Origin: Prosthecodimorpha staleyi
GTDB lineage: Bacteria; Pseudomonadota; Alphaproteobacteria; Rhizobiales; Ancalomicrobiaceae
Assembly (NCBI RefSeq): GCF_018729455.1
Contig: NZ_JAHHZF010000003.1
Location: 223,052 to 287,051, forward strand
Length of the DNA: 64,000 nt
Reading direction: 5' to 3'
Shown here: one piece after another, positions 1 through 8,462 of the stretch
Layout of the letters: each line of letters starts with the position of its first letter
How positions within the stretch are numbered: position 1 is the first letter of the stretch
Translations under genes and position numbers: made by a program
The notes under the pieces: generated by a model
What the model was told of the DNA's origin: nothing
The model's input: the letters and a program-made list of their open reading frames with translations, nothing else
Database searches by the model: none

Positions 1-405
1 GCGGCGACGGGCCTGCCAGCTCCGTCGGCCCGGGCCGGGCTTCTCGACGCGATGGTTGCCCCCAGCGACGTGCCGGCCTGCGGGGATGCCGGCGTCGTGG
101 AGACGATCCGCGAAAAATTCGTCCATTTGGACGCCAACGTGCTGCACCGGGGCCTCGCCATCCAGCAGGTCGATCGCATCCGGCAGAGCCATTTCGGCAA
201 TCTCAATTCCGGCCCCGTGCTGCGGCGCTACTGCTATGCCCATGCCTATCTCAACGACGGTCCGCGGCCGAAGACGCTCTACTATCTGATTGAGCAGAAT
301 TACGGTTTCCTCGGTCTGTCCTGGAATGTCGAATTCTGCGTCCAGGGCTACGATCGCTGGCGGGTCCAGGACGGCAACTGCCGCGCCGTCCGGTATTGGT
401 GGTGA
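1..405 (+). CDS. Exported hypothetical protein, 5' end cut by window
   Basis: The frame is open from base 1 to a TGA at 403-405, so the true start probably lies upstream; the first ATG in view is at 52. The visible product is about 134 residues and rich in aromatic residues, with several cysteines and a YCYAHAYLND stretch followed by a WNVEFCVQGYDRW region. I do not recognise the family. The stop is only 3 bases before the RNase T2 start, so the two genes are probably cotranscribed. Paired cysteines and secreted neighbours suggest an exported protein, but no signal peptide is visible because the 5' end is missing. Confidence 0.6.
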   Translation, partial: AATGLPAPSARAGLLDAMVAPSDVPACGDAGVVETIREKFVHLDANVLHRGLAIQQVDRIRQSHFGNLNSGPVLRRYCYAHAYLNDGPRPKTLYYLIEQNYGFLGLSWNVEFCVQGYDRWRVQDGNCRAVRYWW

Positions 406-408
406 GCC

Positions 409-1086
409 ATGGCGCGATGGCTTGAGCGGATCGGCCGTACGGCCGGACGGGCCGCCTGCCTCGCGGCCTGCGCGGTTGCCTGGAGCCTTGGGCCGGCCCG
501 GGCCGGCGACGAGCCCGGCCGGTTCGATTTCTGGGTCCTATCGCTGTCCTGGTCGCCCAGCTACTGCGAAGCGCAGGGCGACCAGCGGCGGGATCAGCAA
601 TGCGCCCGCCCCTTCGCCTTCGTCGTGCATGGGCTTTGGCCGCAATATGAGCGCGGCTATCCGCGCAATTGCCCGGACAACGCCGGACGCCTGCCCGACC
701 GGCTGATCCGCGACCAGCTCGACATCTTCCCGGCCTTCGGCCTCGTCATCCACGAATGGCGCTCGCACGGCACCTGCTCGGGCCTGACGCCGGCCGACTA
801 CTTCAAGGCCACCCGCAAGGCATTCGACCGGATCATCGTGCCGGCCGACTACCAGGCCCCGCGCGAACCCCTGATGGTCGACGTGAAGGCGGTCGAGGAG
901 GCCTTCCTGGCCGCCAACAAGGAACTCGACCGCAACGAGATCGCCATCTCCTGCGACGATCGCCGCCTGCGCGAGGTGCAGATCTGCTTCAGCAAGGACC
1001 TGAGCCAGTTCCGCGCCTGCCCGGAGGTGGATCGCAAGGCCTGCCGTCGGGACCGCGTCTACATGCCGGCCATCCGCGCCCGATGA
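409..1086 (+). CDS. Ribonuclease T2 family protein
   Basis: A secreted, base-nonspecific endoribonuclease of the T2 family (225 aa), which cleaves single-stranded RNA through 2',3'-cyclic phosphates. An N-terminal signal peptide (about residues 1-32, ending in an ARA-like cleavage site) is followed by both family signatures: CAS-I FVVHGLWPQ with His74, and CAS-II HEWRSHGTC with His115, Glu116 and His120. The catalytic set is complete. Several cysteines fit a disulfide-bonded periplasmic enzyme. The gene starts 3 bp after the upstream hypothetical gene and overlaps the next gene by 4 bp (ATGA), so it sits in a three-gene operon. The likely role is periplasmic RNA scavenging; family assignment is firm, role inferred. 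Confidence 0.93.
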   Translation: MARWLERIGRTAGRAACLAACAVAWSLGPARAGDEPGRFDFWVLSLSWSPSYCEAQGDQRRDQQCARPFAFVVHGLWPQYERGYPRNCPDNAGRLPDRLIRDQLDIFPAFGLVIHEWRSHGTCSGLTPADYFKATRKAFDRIIVPADYQAPREPLMVDVKAVEEAFLAANKELDRNEIAISCDDRRLREVQICFSKDLSQFRACPEVDRKACRRDRVYMPAIRAR

Positions 1087-2153
1087 GCGCAGCCGCCGCG
1101 GACTTCCGACCGCCCCGCAGAACGGCGGCGGCCACGATCGCGATCGCGTCGGTTCTGGCCGTGACGGCGCTGGCCGCAGCCCCCGTTCGAGCCGCCGAGG
1201 AGACCGTGCAGGGCTGGGCCCTGAACTGCGAGGCCGGCACCTGCCGGGCCAGCCTGCCGTCGCTGTTCGGGCTTCAGGCCCTCACCTTCGGGCGTTTTGC
1301 GGGCGACGATCGCATTGCCCTCGGATTTGCGTCACAGACCGCGATCCCGGACCGCGAGCGGCCGATTACCCTGCGGCTCGACAACCGTCCGCTCGGTACG
1401 CTGACGCCGGAGCGCGGCTATGCCGGCTTCGAACGCCCGGAGGCCTTCTGGCTACTGGATGCCAAGACGATCGACGCCATCCTTCAGGGGGGCGGTCCGG
1501 GGCGGCGGCTGCGCATCGAATATCTGGACGTGACCGGCGCGCCCCACGACGCCGATTTCCGGCTCGACGGGCTCGCGGCCGTGATCGACCGGACCGATGC
1601 GCTGCTGGACCGCAAGGCCCGGCGCGAAGGCATCGCACCGGGCCGTGCCCTGCCGCCGCCGCCCCCGATCGGCAAGGCCGCGCTGATCATGCGCCAGGGA
1701 CTGCCGGCACGGCTCCTGGAGCGCCATCGGACGGCGAGCGATTGCGAGGATCCGCAATCCCCCCTGCTGAAGCCGCTCGCCCCGGTGATCGGCCCTCTCT
1801 CGCGCACGGCGATGCTCTACGGCATCCCCTGCGCTTCATCGGGCGGCCAGGTCTCCTACAAGCTCTGGGTACTCGAATCCGGCGAGATCGGCGGCATGAC
1901 CCCGCTCTTCTTCGCCCTCTACGACCCGGTCTTCGGCTGGCGCGGCACCGACCTGCTGCCGAACATCGCCTTCGAGCCCGGCGAGGCGCGGCTGACCGCC
2001 CGTTCGGCGGCGCGCTCGGATGCGGGGTGCGGCGGCCGCGGCGTCTGGCGCTGGAAGGATTACGGCTTCGCCATGGAGGAATACCGCTACGCGCCGGATT
2101 GCGGACGCAGCCGGAACCCGGCCGACTGGCCGAAGGTTTTCCCGCCGCGCTGA
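1083..2153 (+). CDS. DUF1176-like exported protein
   Basis: A 356-residue exported protein of unknown function. The open frame extends further upstream, but the ATG at 1083 overlaps the RNase T2 stop (ATGA) and is followed by a signal peptide (hydrophobic core about residues 20-38, then APVRAAEE). The C-terminal half, with a cysteine-bounded CGGRGVWRWKDYGF segment and a W-rich end, resembles DUF1176 proteins of alphaproteobacteria. No catalytic residues can be named. Overlap with the RNase gene suggests translational coupling. The family assignment is moderate because it rests on the C-terminal pattern only. Confidence 0.72.
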   Translation: MSAAAADFRPPRRTAAATIAIASVLAVTALAAAPVRAAEETVQGWALNCEAGTCRASLPSLFGLQALTFGRFAGDDRIALGFASQTAIPDRERPITLRLDNRPLGTLTPERGYAGFERPEAFWLLDAKTIDAILQGGGPGRRLRIEYLDVTGAPHDADFRLDGLAAVIDRTDALLDRKARREGIAPGRALPPPPPIGKAALIMRQGLPARLLERHRTASDCEDPQSPLLKPLAPVIGPLSRTAMLYGIPCASSGGQVSYKLWVLESGEIGGMTPLFFALYDPVFGWRGTDLLPNIAFEPGEARLTARSAARSDAGCGGRGVWRWKDYGFAMEEYRYAPDCGRSRNPADWPKVFPPR

Positions 2154-2165
2154 GCCGCCGGCGGT

Positions 2166-2369
2166 TCACCCGCGCCGAGCCGGCATGCCGATCCGGGCGA
2201 GGCCGAAGACATCGCGGGCCACGAAGGCGTGCAACGCCTCCGAGACGCCGGCATTGATCGTTTGGTGGAACTCCCGAAGGCCGCCGGACAACGGCTCCGG
2301 CACGAGGCTCGCGGGCAGCGGGGCTCCGGCGGCATAGACGGCGAGAATGAGCGCGGGCAGCTTGACCAT
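2166..2369 (-). CDS. Possible small exported hypothetical protein
   Basis: A 67-codon frame convergent with the DUF1176-like gene, with only 12 bp between the stops. The chosen ATG gives a short hydrophobic N terminus (MVKLPALILAVYAAGAPLPA) resembling a signal peptide, followed by a compositionally normal segment. A longer in-frame extension to 2642 is Arg/Pro/Gly-rich and looks noncoding. There is no good Shine-Dalgarno sequence. It could be a conserved small protein or a chance frame in GC-rich DNA; comparison with relatives would decide. Confidence 0.35.
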   Translation of the reverse strand: MVKLPALILAVYAAGAPLPASLVPEPLSGGLREFHQTINAGVSEALHAFVARDVFGLARIGMPARRG

Positions 2370-2668
2370 GATCCCGGTCCCGGCACTGGGCCTGACGGGG
2401 ACACCCTGCGCCCGGCGAATTGCCGGTCCGTTGCGGACGGTCGCTCGATTTGAAGCGGATTTTCCGACAAACCGACATGCGGCCATGCGCCGGACGGGAC
2501 TTGCCAGGAGACCGACGACGGGTGACATCTTCCGCCCCGCCGGCAGCCATCCGGTGATGCGGGCCGCCCTCGCCGGCGGGCGTCCCGGGTCCCGGGTCGC
2601 ACCGCCGGTCCCGGCCGCGCGACGCCCGGCGGTCGATCCCACGCCTTCACGCCCACAGGAAAGTCCCG
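2370..2668. other. Noncoding stretch upstream of the GST gene
   Basis: About 300 bp between the possible small gene and the GST-family gene. No convincing coding frame, hairpin or promoter pair is seen. An AGGAAAGTCCCG stretch just before 2669 supplies the GST Shine-Dalgarno site. Confidence 0.3.
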
Positions 2669-3277
2669 ATGCTCGTCCTGCGCTCCTCCATGCCCTCCCC
2701 GTTCGGCCGCAAGGTGAAGGTCGCCGCGGCTCTGCTCGGCCTCTCCGACCGGATCACGATCGAGATCGCCGACACCAATGATCCCTCCGATTCGCTGCGC
2801 CGGCAGAATCCGCTCGGCAAGATCCCGTGCCTCGTCCTGGAGGACGGGACCGCGCTCTATGACAGCCGCGTGATCCTCGAATATCTCGACACGCTGGCCG
2901 GCGGCGGCGGGATCATTCCGGTCGAGACGACGGCCCGCTTCGCGGCGTTGCGCCTGCAGGCGCTCGCCGACGGCCTGATGGATGCCGCCCTGCTGCAGGT
3001 CTACGAGATCCGGTTCCGCAGCGAGACCGAGCGCAGCCCCGCCTGGCTCACCTACCAGGCCGCCAAGGTCGAGCGGGTGCTGGCCGTGCTGGAGGAGGCG
3101 CCGCCGGCTGCCGACGGTGTCCTGACGGTCGGAGAGATCGCCGTCGCCTGCGCGCTCGGTTATCTGGACCTGCGCTTCGAGGGCCGGTGGCGCGCCGCGC
3201 ATCCGAAGCTGGTTGCCTACCTGGACGCCTTCGCGGCGCGCAATCCGGCCTTCGAGGCGACCCGCGTCAAGCCCTGA
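2669..3277 (+). CDS. Glutathione S-transferase family protein
   Basis: A 202-residue cytosolic GST-fold protein that would bind glutathione and conjugate or reduce electrophiles. The N-terminal thioredoxin-like domain begins LRSSMPSPFGRKV, with a Ser/Pro-containing active-site loop at about residues 6-11. It contains the cis-proline segment NPLGKIPCLV and the glutathione-contacting LYDSRVILEYLD (ES-type motif replaced by DSR). The all-helical C-terminal domain follows. Length is normal. The gene is monocistronic: a preceding AGGAAAG ribosome-binding site and a strong hairpin after the gene at 3318-3349. Substrate is unknown. Confidence 0.88.
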   Translation: MLVLRSSMPSPFGRKVKVAAALLGLSDRITIEIADTNDPSDSLRRQNPLGKIPCLVLEDGTALYDSRVILEYLDTLAGGGGIIPVETTARFAALRLQALADGLMDAALLQVYEIRFRSETERSPAWLTYQAAKVERVLAVLEEAPPAADGVLTVGEIAVACALGYLDLRFEGRWRAAHPKLVAYLDAFAARNPAFEATRVKP

Positions 3278-3317
3278 TCCCGATCCGCCGGCGACTGGCC
3301 CTACGCCGCCGAAACGG

Positions 3318-3349
3318 AAACGGACGGAGCGTCGCCGCCCCGTCCGTTT
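3318..3349. terminator. Hairpin between convergent GST and omp genes
   Basis: A perfect 10-bp stem (AAACGGACGG paired with CCGTCCGTTT) and a 12-nt loop lie between convergent genes ending at 3277 (+) and 3437 (-). The A/T-rich stem ends provide a short T run on each strand, so it could act as a bidirectional terminator. Confidence 0.6.
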
Positions 3350-3436
3350 CGCGGCATCGGGCAGGACCCGGGCCGCCGCAAGATCGAAGCCGCCGGCGGT
3401 CCGATCAAGGATCGGCCGGCGGATCGCGATCGGTGA

Positions 3437-4123
3437 TCAGAACTTGTAGGCCGCGCCGAGCCGCAGGATGTTGCTCGACTGGTCGCTTTCGACCTTCTGC
3501 TTGCCGAGCGTGTGCGAGCCGTCGGGCGTGCCGAGATACATGTATTCGAGCTTGGCGCTGACCCGGTCGGTGATCTTGCCTTCGACGCCGGCGCCGAGGG
3601 CCATGCCGACCTCGGTCGACGAGGACGAATTGCCGTTGCCGCGCACGCCGTTGTCGACGAAGGCGATGCCGCCGGTCGCATAGGGCATGATCCGGTCGAA
3701 GGCCACGCCGACGCGACCGCGCACCGTGCCGTTCCAGTCGGATCCGGCGCGATAGGCCTTGCCGCCATTGACGGACGTGCCGTTCTCGCCGGAATAGTTG
3801 ATGTCGGCTTCGGCGCCGACCACGAAGTTGGCGCCGACATTGGCATTGACGCCGCCATAGAGGCCGACATTGCCGCCGCTGGTATCGGCCGAGCGCGTCG
3901 AGACGCCCTTGACCTTGTTGCGGGCGGAACCCCAGGCCATGCCGCCCTGGGCACCCAGATAGGCGCCATTCCAGTTCGACGGGGACGACGGCAGGTAGGC
4001 ACTGCCGCCATAGGGCTGGACCGGCGGGGGCGCCGAACCGCCATAGATGTCGGCCGCTTCGGCCGCGGTCGCGGACAGGACGGCAACAGCCGCCATCAGA
4101 GCGACGAACGAGACGCGAGACAT
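3437..4123 (-). CDS. Outer-membrane beta-barrel (porin-family) protein
   Basis: A 228-residue Omp25/Omp31-like eight-stranded barrel. The chosen ATG follows AAGGAACGTTGTC and gives a classic signal peptide (MSRVSFVALMAAVAVLSATA, cleavage after AEA). The mature part starts with a Gly/Pro/Tyr-rich linker, then WNGAYLGAQGG, which marks the first barrel strand of this family, alternating strands with Gly/Ser-rich turns, and a C-terminal AAYKF ending for BAM recognition. It is the first of four such genes in 7 kb, all minus-strand. It probably serves in envelope stability or host-surface exposure, as for related Omp25 proteins; this is inferred. Confidence 0.88.
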   Translation of the reverse strand: MSRVSFVALMAAVAVLSATAAEAADIYGGSAPPPVQPYGGSAYLPSSPSNWNGAYLGAQGGMAWGSARNKVKGVSTRSADTSGGNVGLYGGVNANVGANFVVGAEADINYSGENGTSVNGGKAYRAGSDWNGTVRGRVGVAFDRIMPYATGGIAFVDNGVRGNGNSSSSTEVGMALGAGVEGKITDRVSAKLEYMYLGTPDGSHTLGKQKVESDQSSNILRLGAAYKF

Positions 4124-4475
4124 GACAACGTTCCTTGACTGCTCTCTCCCCGGGAAGCCGGGAAGCACCATCGAGGTATGGACTCGTTCAGGTTAATGGT
4201 CGGTGAAACGACTGCCCCTCATGGTCCTTGCCGGGACGACGGCGGCCTTGAATTCGCGCCGGTTTCGTGGAACGAACCTCGTTGTCGGCCGGGGACGGCC
4301 CGGTTCGCGGCGCCGTGCCGCGCGCTGCGGCCGCATTCTGCCGGTGTTACGAGCGGGGCGGCTGCGTTCCGTCCGTCTCGCGAAAGCGGACCGCCACTCT
4401 CATGATCGCATGGTCGGACCTCGACATCCGCGGGACGCGACTGTCGGGATTCGATCCCCAGCCAAGGTCACGGAT
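4124..4475. other. Divergent intergenic region
   Basis: About 350 bp between the minus-strand omp gene and the plus-strand DLH-like gene, presumably holding both promoters. A frame open from 4203 runs into the downstream gene but is Arg-rich and lacks gene-like composition, so it is treated as noncoding. I see no clear -35/-10 pair. Confidence 0.3.
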
Positions 4476-5273
4476 TTGACGATCGATCGCTCCAGGGCCC
4501 CGGCCCTGCCCGGCCGCCGGAGCCTCCTCGCCGGCCTTGCCGCCGCCGCCGTACTGCCCGTCCTGGGCCGCGGGGCCGGCGCCCAGTCGGAAGGGCTCGC
4601 GGAGCGCACTGTCGACTATGCGGTCGCGGGCGGACGCTGCACGGGCCTCCTCGTGCACCAGGCTGCCCTTGCGAAGATGCCGGCGATCGTCGTCATCCCG
4701 GAGACGAGCGGCGCGGTCAGTTGCACGCGCCTGGCCCGCCGGCTGGCACGCCAGGGCTACATGGTCTTCGTTCCGAGCTTCGTGACCCTCTATGGGTCGC
4801 CGGACGACAAGGCCGCGCGCACCAAGCTGAACAATCTGACGCCCGCCAACGTCACGGCGCTGATTCGCTCGTCGGTCGACTTTCTGGCCGCCCAGCCGCA
4901 GAGTTCCGGCACGGTCGCACTCGTCGCGCTCGGCTGGGGCGCCGCCGGCTGCGCCGCGATCGCCGCCGATCCGGGCCCCGTGAAGGCCTTGGTGCTGTTT
5001 TACATGGCGCCGCCGACGGGCGAGCAGATCCCGGCCATCAAGGTTCCGCTGCAATTGCACTATGCCGCGCTCGACGAACGCACCATGGCTCTGGTCGAAC
5101 CGGCCGAACGCAAGCTGATGGGCCATTCGAAGGTGTACGAACAGTATGTCTATGAGGGCCAGACCGCCTCGTTTATGAACGAGCAGACCGACCGCAAGGT
5201 CGACGACGCCGTCGTCGCCCTCGCCTTCGATCGGATGGAGTTCTTCCTCGCCCGCTACGTCAAGCCGCGCTGA
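4476..5273 (+). CDS. Tat-exported dienelactone hydrolase-fold protein, catalytic residues missing
   Basis: A 265-residue protein read from TTG 4476, which has AAGG nine bases upstream and immediately precedes a twin-arginine signal (PGRRSLLAGLAAAA, cleavage near GAGAQS). The rest follows the dienelactone hydrolase superfamily: IVVIPETSG, RLARQGYMVFVPS, LALGWGAAG and a late Asp. The nucleophile elbow, normally GxCxGG, reads GWGAAG (Gly155 in place of Cys/Ser). The usual catalytic-His segment reads YEGQTASFMN with no His. Asp200 is kept. The fold call is good, but hydrolase activity is doubtful; it may bind a ligand in the periplasm. The longer frame from 4203 was rejected for odd composition. 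Confidence 0.78.
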   Translation: MTIDRSRAPALPGRRSLLAGLAAAAVLPVLGRGAGAQSEGLAERTVDYAVAGGRCTGLLVHQAALAKMPAIVVIPETSGAVSCTRLARRLARQGYMVFVPSFVTLYGSPDDKAARTKLNNLTPANVTALIRSSVDFLAAQPQSSGTVALVALGWGAAGCAAIAADPGPVKALVLFYMAPPTGEQIPAIKVPLQLHYAALDERTMALVEPAERKLMGHSKVYEQYVYEGQTASFMNEQTDRKVDDAVVALAFDRMEFFLARYVKPR

Positions 5274-5308
5274 CCGCGCGGCGGCCCGAACCCCCGAGTC
5301 CGATTTCC

Positions 5309-6373
5309 ATGCTGGTCTATATCGTCAGGGACAACCGTCCGGGCCATTTCCGCCAATGCGAGGGCGTCGCCAGCGCCCTGGCGCGGATCGCCCCGCTGGA
5401 AGTGCGCAACGTATTCCCGAACTTCCATTGGTTCTCGCGCCGGATCATTCCGACGATCGCCTACCGCCTGCACCTGCCGGCCAGTCTCGTGCTCGGCCTG
5501 CTCTACGACTTCGAAGTCGAAACGCTCGACCCGCCCGACATCGTGATCGCCTCCGGTCACCGCAACGTCGTTCCGGGGCTGCTGATCGCGCGCCTGTTCG
5601 GTGCCCGCTTCGTCTATGCCGGCATCCACGACCGCCGCTATCTCGACGAGATGGACATGGTCGTCACGCCCTGCCCGCGCGATGCCTACGAGCCGCGCCA
5701 CGTCTATGCGCCGGTGCTCAATCCGGTCAGCCGGAAGGATTTCCCGCTGCCGCGGCGCCTGACCGGACCGGAGGACCTGCGCGGCGCGCGCCTCGGCCTG
5801 ATGCTCGGCGGCGAGACCCGCACGCACCGCTTCACGACCCGGGACTGGCGCCAGTTGGCACGCCTGATCGCCGAGACGCGGCGCGATCTCGGCATAGAAT
5901 GGTGGGCGACAACCTCCCGCCGGACCCCGCGGGCCGCCCGCAAGTTCCTGAAATCGCTGGTCAAAAGCGGGGATCTGCACAAGTTCATCGAGTATGATCC
6001 GGCCATGCCGGGTTCGCCCAACGAGGTGTTGGGGCTCGACGGCACGCTGGTCACCGAGGATTCCATGGCCATGCTGTCGGAAGCGCTGACCGCCGGCCGG
6101 CCAGTGATCGCCCTGAAGCCGAGCATGGTCTGGCCGTCGCGCCAGGACGAAGCCGTGACCGCGATGGCGGCGATGGCCGGCACGCCGGTGATTCCGATCT
6201 CGGAACTGACCGTGGAGCGGATGGCGGCGGCGCTGACCGGCGGCGAGCCGGTTCCCTTCGAGCCGATCGAGGTCCTGCAGGCCAACCTGCTGGCCGCGCC
6301 GCATCTGCTGGCGGCCTTGGGCCTTGTTCCGCCGCACCCGCCGGCGCCGGCGCTTGCGACGAAGGAAAGCTGA
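5309..6373 (+). CDS. ELM1-family (DUF1022) glycosyltransferase-like protein
   Basis: A 354-residue cytoplasmic protein of the family annotated as mitochondrial fission ELM1 (COG3660), common in alphaproteobacteria. It starts MLVYIVRDNRPGHFRQCEG, the conserved N-terminal signature. It continues with PDIVIASGHRN and GLMLGGETRTHRF, and ends with a nucleotide-sugar-transferase-like region (LVTEDSMAMLSEAL). The architecture resembles GT-B glycosyltransferases, so a role in envelope glycan synthesis is plausible but unproven in bacteria. It begins 36 bp after the DLH-like gene and may be cotranscribed with it. Confidence 0.85.
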   Translation: MLVYIVRDNRPGHFRQCEGVASALARIAPLEVRNVFPNFHWFSRRIIPTIAYRLHLPASLVLGLLYDFEVETLDPPDIVIASGHRNVVPGLLIARLFGARFVYAGIHDRRYLDEMDMVVTPCPRDAYEPRHVYAPVLNPVSRKDFPLPRRLTGPEDLRGARLGLMLGGETRTHRFTTRDWRQLARLIAETRRDLGIEWWATTSRRTPRAARKFLKSLVKSGDLHKFIEYDPAMPGSPNEVLGLDGTLVTEDSMAMLSEALTAGRPVIALKPSMVWPSRQDEAVTAMAAMAGTPVIPISELTVERMAAALTGGEPVPFEPIEVLQANLLAAPHLLAALGLVPPHPPAPALATKES

Positions 6374-6379
6374 AGGCGA

Positions 6380-6403
6380 AACGGCGCCGCAGGCGACGCC
6401 GTT
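6380..6403. terminator. Short hairpin between convergent genes
   Basis: A 7-bp stem (AACGGCG with CGCCGTT) and a 10-nt loop lie between the ELM1-family gene and the convergent omp gene. On the minus strand it is followed by GTTTCGCCTT, a weak T-rich tail. Modest support as a shared terminator. Confidence 0.4.
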
Positions 6404-6416
6404 GCCGTGCCGGGGA

Positions 6417-7115
6417 TCAGAACTTGAAGTTCACGCCGAGCCGGCCGAGATTCGACGTGATGTCCTGCTTGCCGCCCTTGATGCCCGTGCCGGCATAGCT
6501 GACATTCGAAGTGCCGTAGTCCGAATAGAGATATTCGGCGCGCAGCGAGATGTTTTTGGTGACCGCATATTCGAGACCGCCGCCGGCGGTCCAGCCGATC
6601 AGGGTATCGGTCTTCTTCGACCGGTTGCCGCCGCCGCGACCCTCAGATTCGAGATCGGCGCCGGCAATGCCGCCGGTACCGTAGACGAGCAGCCGATCGA
6701 AGGCATAGCCCAGGCGGGCGCGTCCCGACGCGGTCCAGTCGAGCGCCGAGGTGACGCGGCCGCCCGGTACGCTCTTCGAGCCGCTGTTCTGGCCGTAGCC
6801 GAAATCGGCTTCCAGGCCGTAGACGAAATTGCCGGTCTGGAACAGGTAGCCGGCCTGCAGACCGCCGACCGCCGACTTGGTGTCGATCGACCCGCGCCCG
6901 GAACCGAGCGACGTCGACATGGTGCGCCCGCCGACATTGGCGCCCACATAGGCGCCGGTCCAGTTGAACCCATAGGAGACGATGTTGTCCGGATAGGCCG
7001 GCGCGGCGACCGGGGCCGGCGCGGGAGCGCGGGAGAGGTCGGCGGCCGAAGCGGCGCCGCCGGTCAGGCCGAGCGCGAGGGCCGCAGGTGCAGCGCGCAG
7101 GTAAAGTTTGGTCAT
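6417..7115 (-). CDS. Outer-membrane beta-barrel (porin-family) protein
   Basis: A 232-residue Omp25/Omp31-like protein. The ATG at 7115 is preceded by GAGGATCC and gives a signal peptide (MTKLYLRAAPAALALGLTGG, cleavage after ASA). A Pro/Ala linker (SRAPAPAPVAAPAY) leads to FNWTGAYVGANVGG, the diagnostic first strand. The frame extends upstream to 7466 but that part is Arg-rich. The barrel closes with LGRLGVNFKF, the C-terminal aromatic signal. It shares layout with the neighbours at 3437, 8463 and 9318, suggesting repeated duplication. Function is structural or antigenic by family; no substrate can be inferred. Confidence 0.88.
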   Translation of the reverse strand: MTKLYLRAAPAALALGLTGGAASAADLSRAPAPAPVAAPAYPDNIVSYGFNWTGAYVGANVGGRTMSTSLGSGRGSIDTKSAVGGLQAGYLFQTGNFVYGLEADFGYGQNSGSKSVPGGRVTSALDWTASGRARLGYAFDRLLVYGTGGIAGADLESEGRGGGNRSKKTDTLIGWTAGGGLEYAVTKNISLRAEYLYSDYGTSNVSYAGTGIKGGKQDITSNLGRLGVNFKF

Positions 7116-7480
7116 GATGGATCCTCGTGACATCTGCCCGGATCGCCGTCGACGATCGACCGGACCGATCGCACGGCAATCGGCCGGTCCGGAGCGGTCC
7201 CCGGCGGGGAACGCCATCCACTCCGGTCGTCGCGTCGGCTTGGCCGCCCTACGACCCGGGTTGGCTATGGCTAGGCGTCGTTTGCGGCGCGTCTTCGGAA
7301 GGAATGTGGAGGCTTCGCGTCGATCTCTCGGTGAATGCGGCACCCGGCTGACGGCCGCCTTTCCGGTTGATGAACCGTAAAGGAGGCGGCGGCTGGCGAT
7401 CCGCCGGCCGCGCCGGCGCGTAGATGGGCCGATTGGAGCTGCCGTCGGCCACCCACGGCGTCGCATCGAGGAGCCGCGCG
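7116..7480. other. Divergent intergenic region
   Basis: About 365 bp between the omp gene and the SDR gene. No gene-like frame or clear hairpin is seen. A GAGGAG motif at 7468-7473 is the SDR ribosome-binding site. Confidence 0.3.
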
Positions 7481-8251
7481 ATGATGCACTTCCCTCCCCC
7501 CCGCAATGCCCTGATCACCGGCGCCGGGCGCCGCATCGGGGCCGCGATCGCGCGGGACCTGGCCGGTCACGGCTGGGGCGTCGCCATCCATTGCCTGACC
7601 GGGCGGGAACAGGCCGAGCAGCTGGCGGCCTCGATTCGGGACGATGGCGGGCGGGCGGAGGTGGTCAGCGGCGATCTGGCCGACATTCAGTCCGTCTATC
7701 GCATCGTCGGCGCCGCGGCCGACCGGCTCGGGCCGATCGATCTCCTGATTAACAACGCGTCGATGTTCGAGAAGGACGAGATCGGCACGCTCGATCCGGA
7801 CCTGTTCGAGCGCCAGCTACGCGTCAACCTGATCGCCCCCTGTCTGCTCGCCGACGCCTTCGTATCGCGGCTGCCGGAAGGGGTCGGCGGCCATATCGTC
7901 AATCTCGTCGACCAGCGCGTGCTCAAGCCGACGCCGCAGTTCTTTTCCTATATGCTGTCCAAATCGGCGCTGCACATGGCCACGCGGACCATGGCCCAGG
8001 CGCTCGCCCCGCGCATCCGGGTCAATGCGATCGGTCCCGGCCCGACGCTTGCGAATATCCGCCAGTCCGGCGACGATTTCGACCGGCAGACGGCGGCGGT
8101 GCCGCTGGGGGTCGGCCCGGATCTCGCCGAGTTCGGGCGGACCATCCGATATCTGTGGGAGACCCCGTCGATCACCGGGCAGATGATCTGCCTGGACGGC
8201 GGCCAGCATCTGGCCTGGCGGACGCCGGATGTGGTCGGCATCGCGGAATAG
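7481..8251 (+). CDS. SDR-family oxidoreductase, pteridine reductase-like
   Basis: A 256-residue NAD(P)H-dependent short-chain reductase. The start at 7481 follows GAGGAG; upstream in-frame codons are not gene-like. The cofactor motif is TGAGRRIG, matching the TGxxxRxG variant of the PTR1/FolM pteridine reductases rather than the usual TGxxxGxG. NNAS and the catalytic YMLSK (Tyr/Lys) follow, with the usual late PGPT. By family it may reduce dihydromonapterin or dihydrofolate-like pteridines; this is an inference from one motif. It stands alone between beta-barrel genes, with no folate-pathway neighbour. Confidence 0.87.
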   Translation: MMHFPPPRNALITGAGRRIGAAIARDLAGHGWGVAIHCLTGREQAEQLAASIRDDGGRAEVVSGDLADIQSVYRIVGAAADRLGPIDLLINNASMFEKDEIGTLDPDLFERQLRVNLIAPCLLADAFVSRLPEGVGGHIVNLVDQRVLKPTPQFFSYMLSKSALHMATRTMAQALAPRIRVNAIGPGPTLANIRQSGDDFDRQTAAVPLGVGPDLAEFGRTIRYLWETPSITGQMICLDGGQHLAWRTPDVVGIAE

Positions 8252-8414
8252 CGGCCTGTCGCGGGGCGATGCCGCGGGACCGGGTCCCGCAACACACCGT
8301 CGCCCACGACTGCATCCACCAGCAAGCCGCAACCGTGGCGACCATGGCCCGGGATTGCACGGTCCGCAGAGCCGGTCCGTGGCGAGGCACTGCCCCAGAG
8401 CCTCAGACATGCAA

Positions 8415-8436
8415 AGGCCGGCGCAAGCGCCGGCCT
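8415..8436 (-). terminator. Rho-independent terminator of omp gene
   Basis: A perfect 9-bp stem (AGGCCGGCG/CGCCGGCCT) with a CAAG-type tetraloop, followed on the minus strand by TTTGC. It lies 27 bp past the stop of the omp gene at 8463. Confidence 0.65.
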
Positions 8437-8462
8437 CAACATTCCATCGCCCCCGCGATCGA

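Noticed and set aside
5255-6337. 360-codon minus-strand open frame
   Set aside because: Antisense to the ELM1-family gene, Arg/Gly/His-rich, with no recognisable domain.
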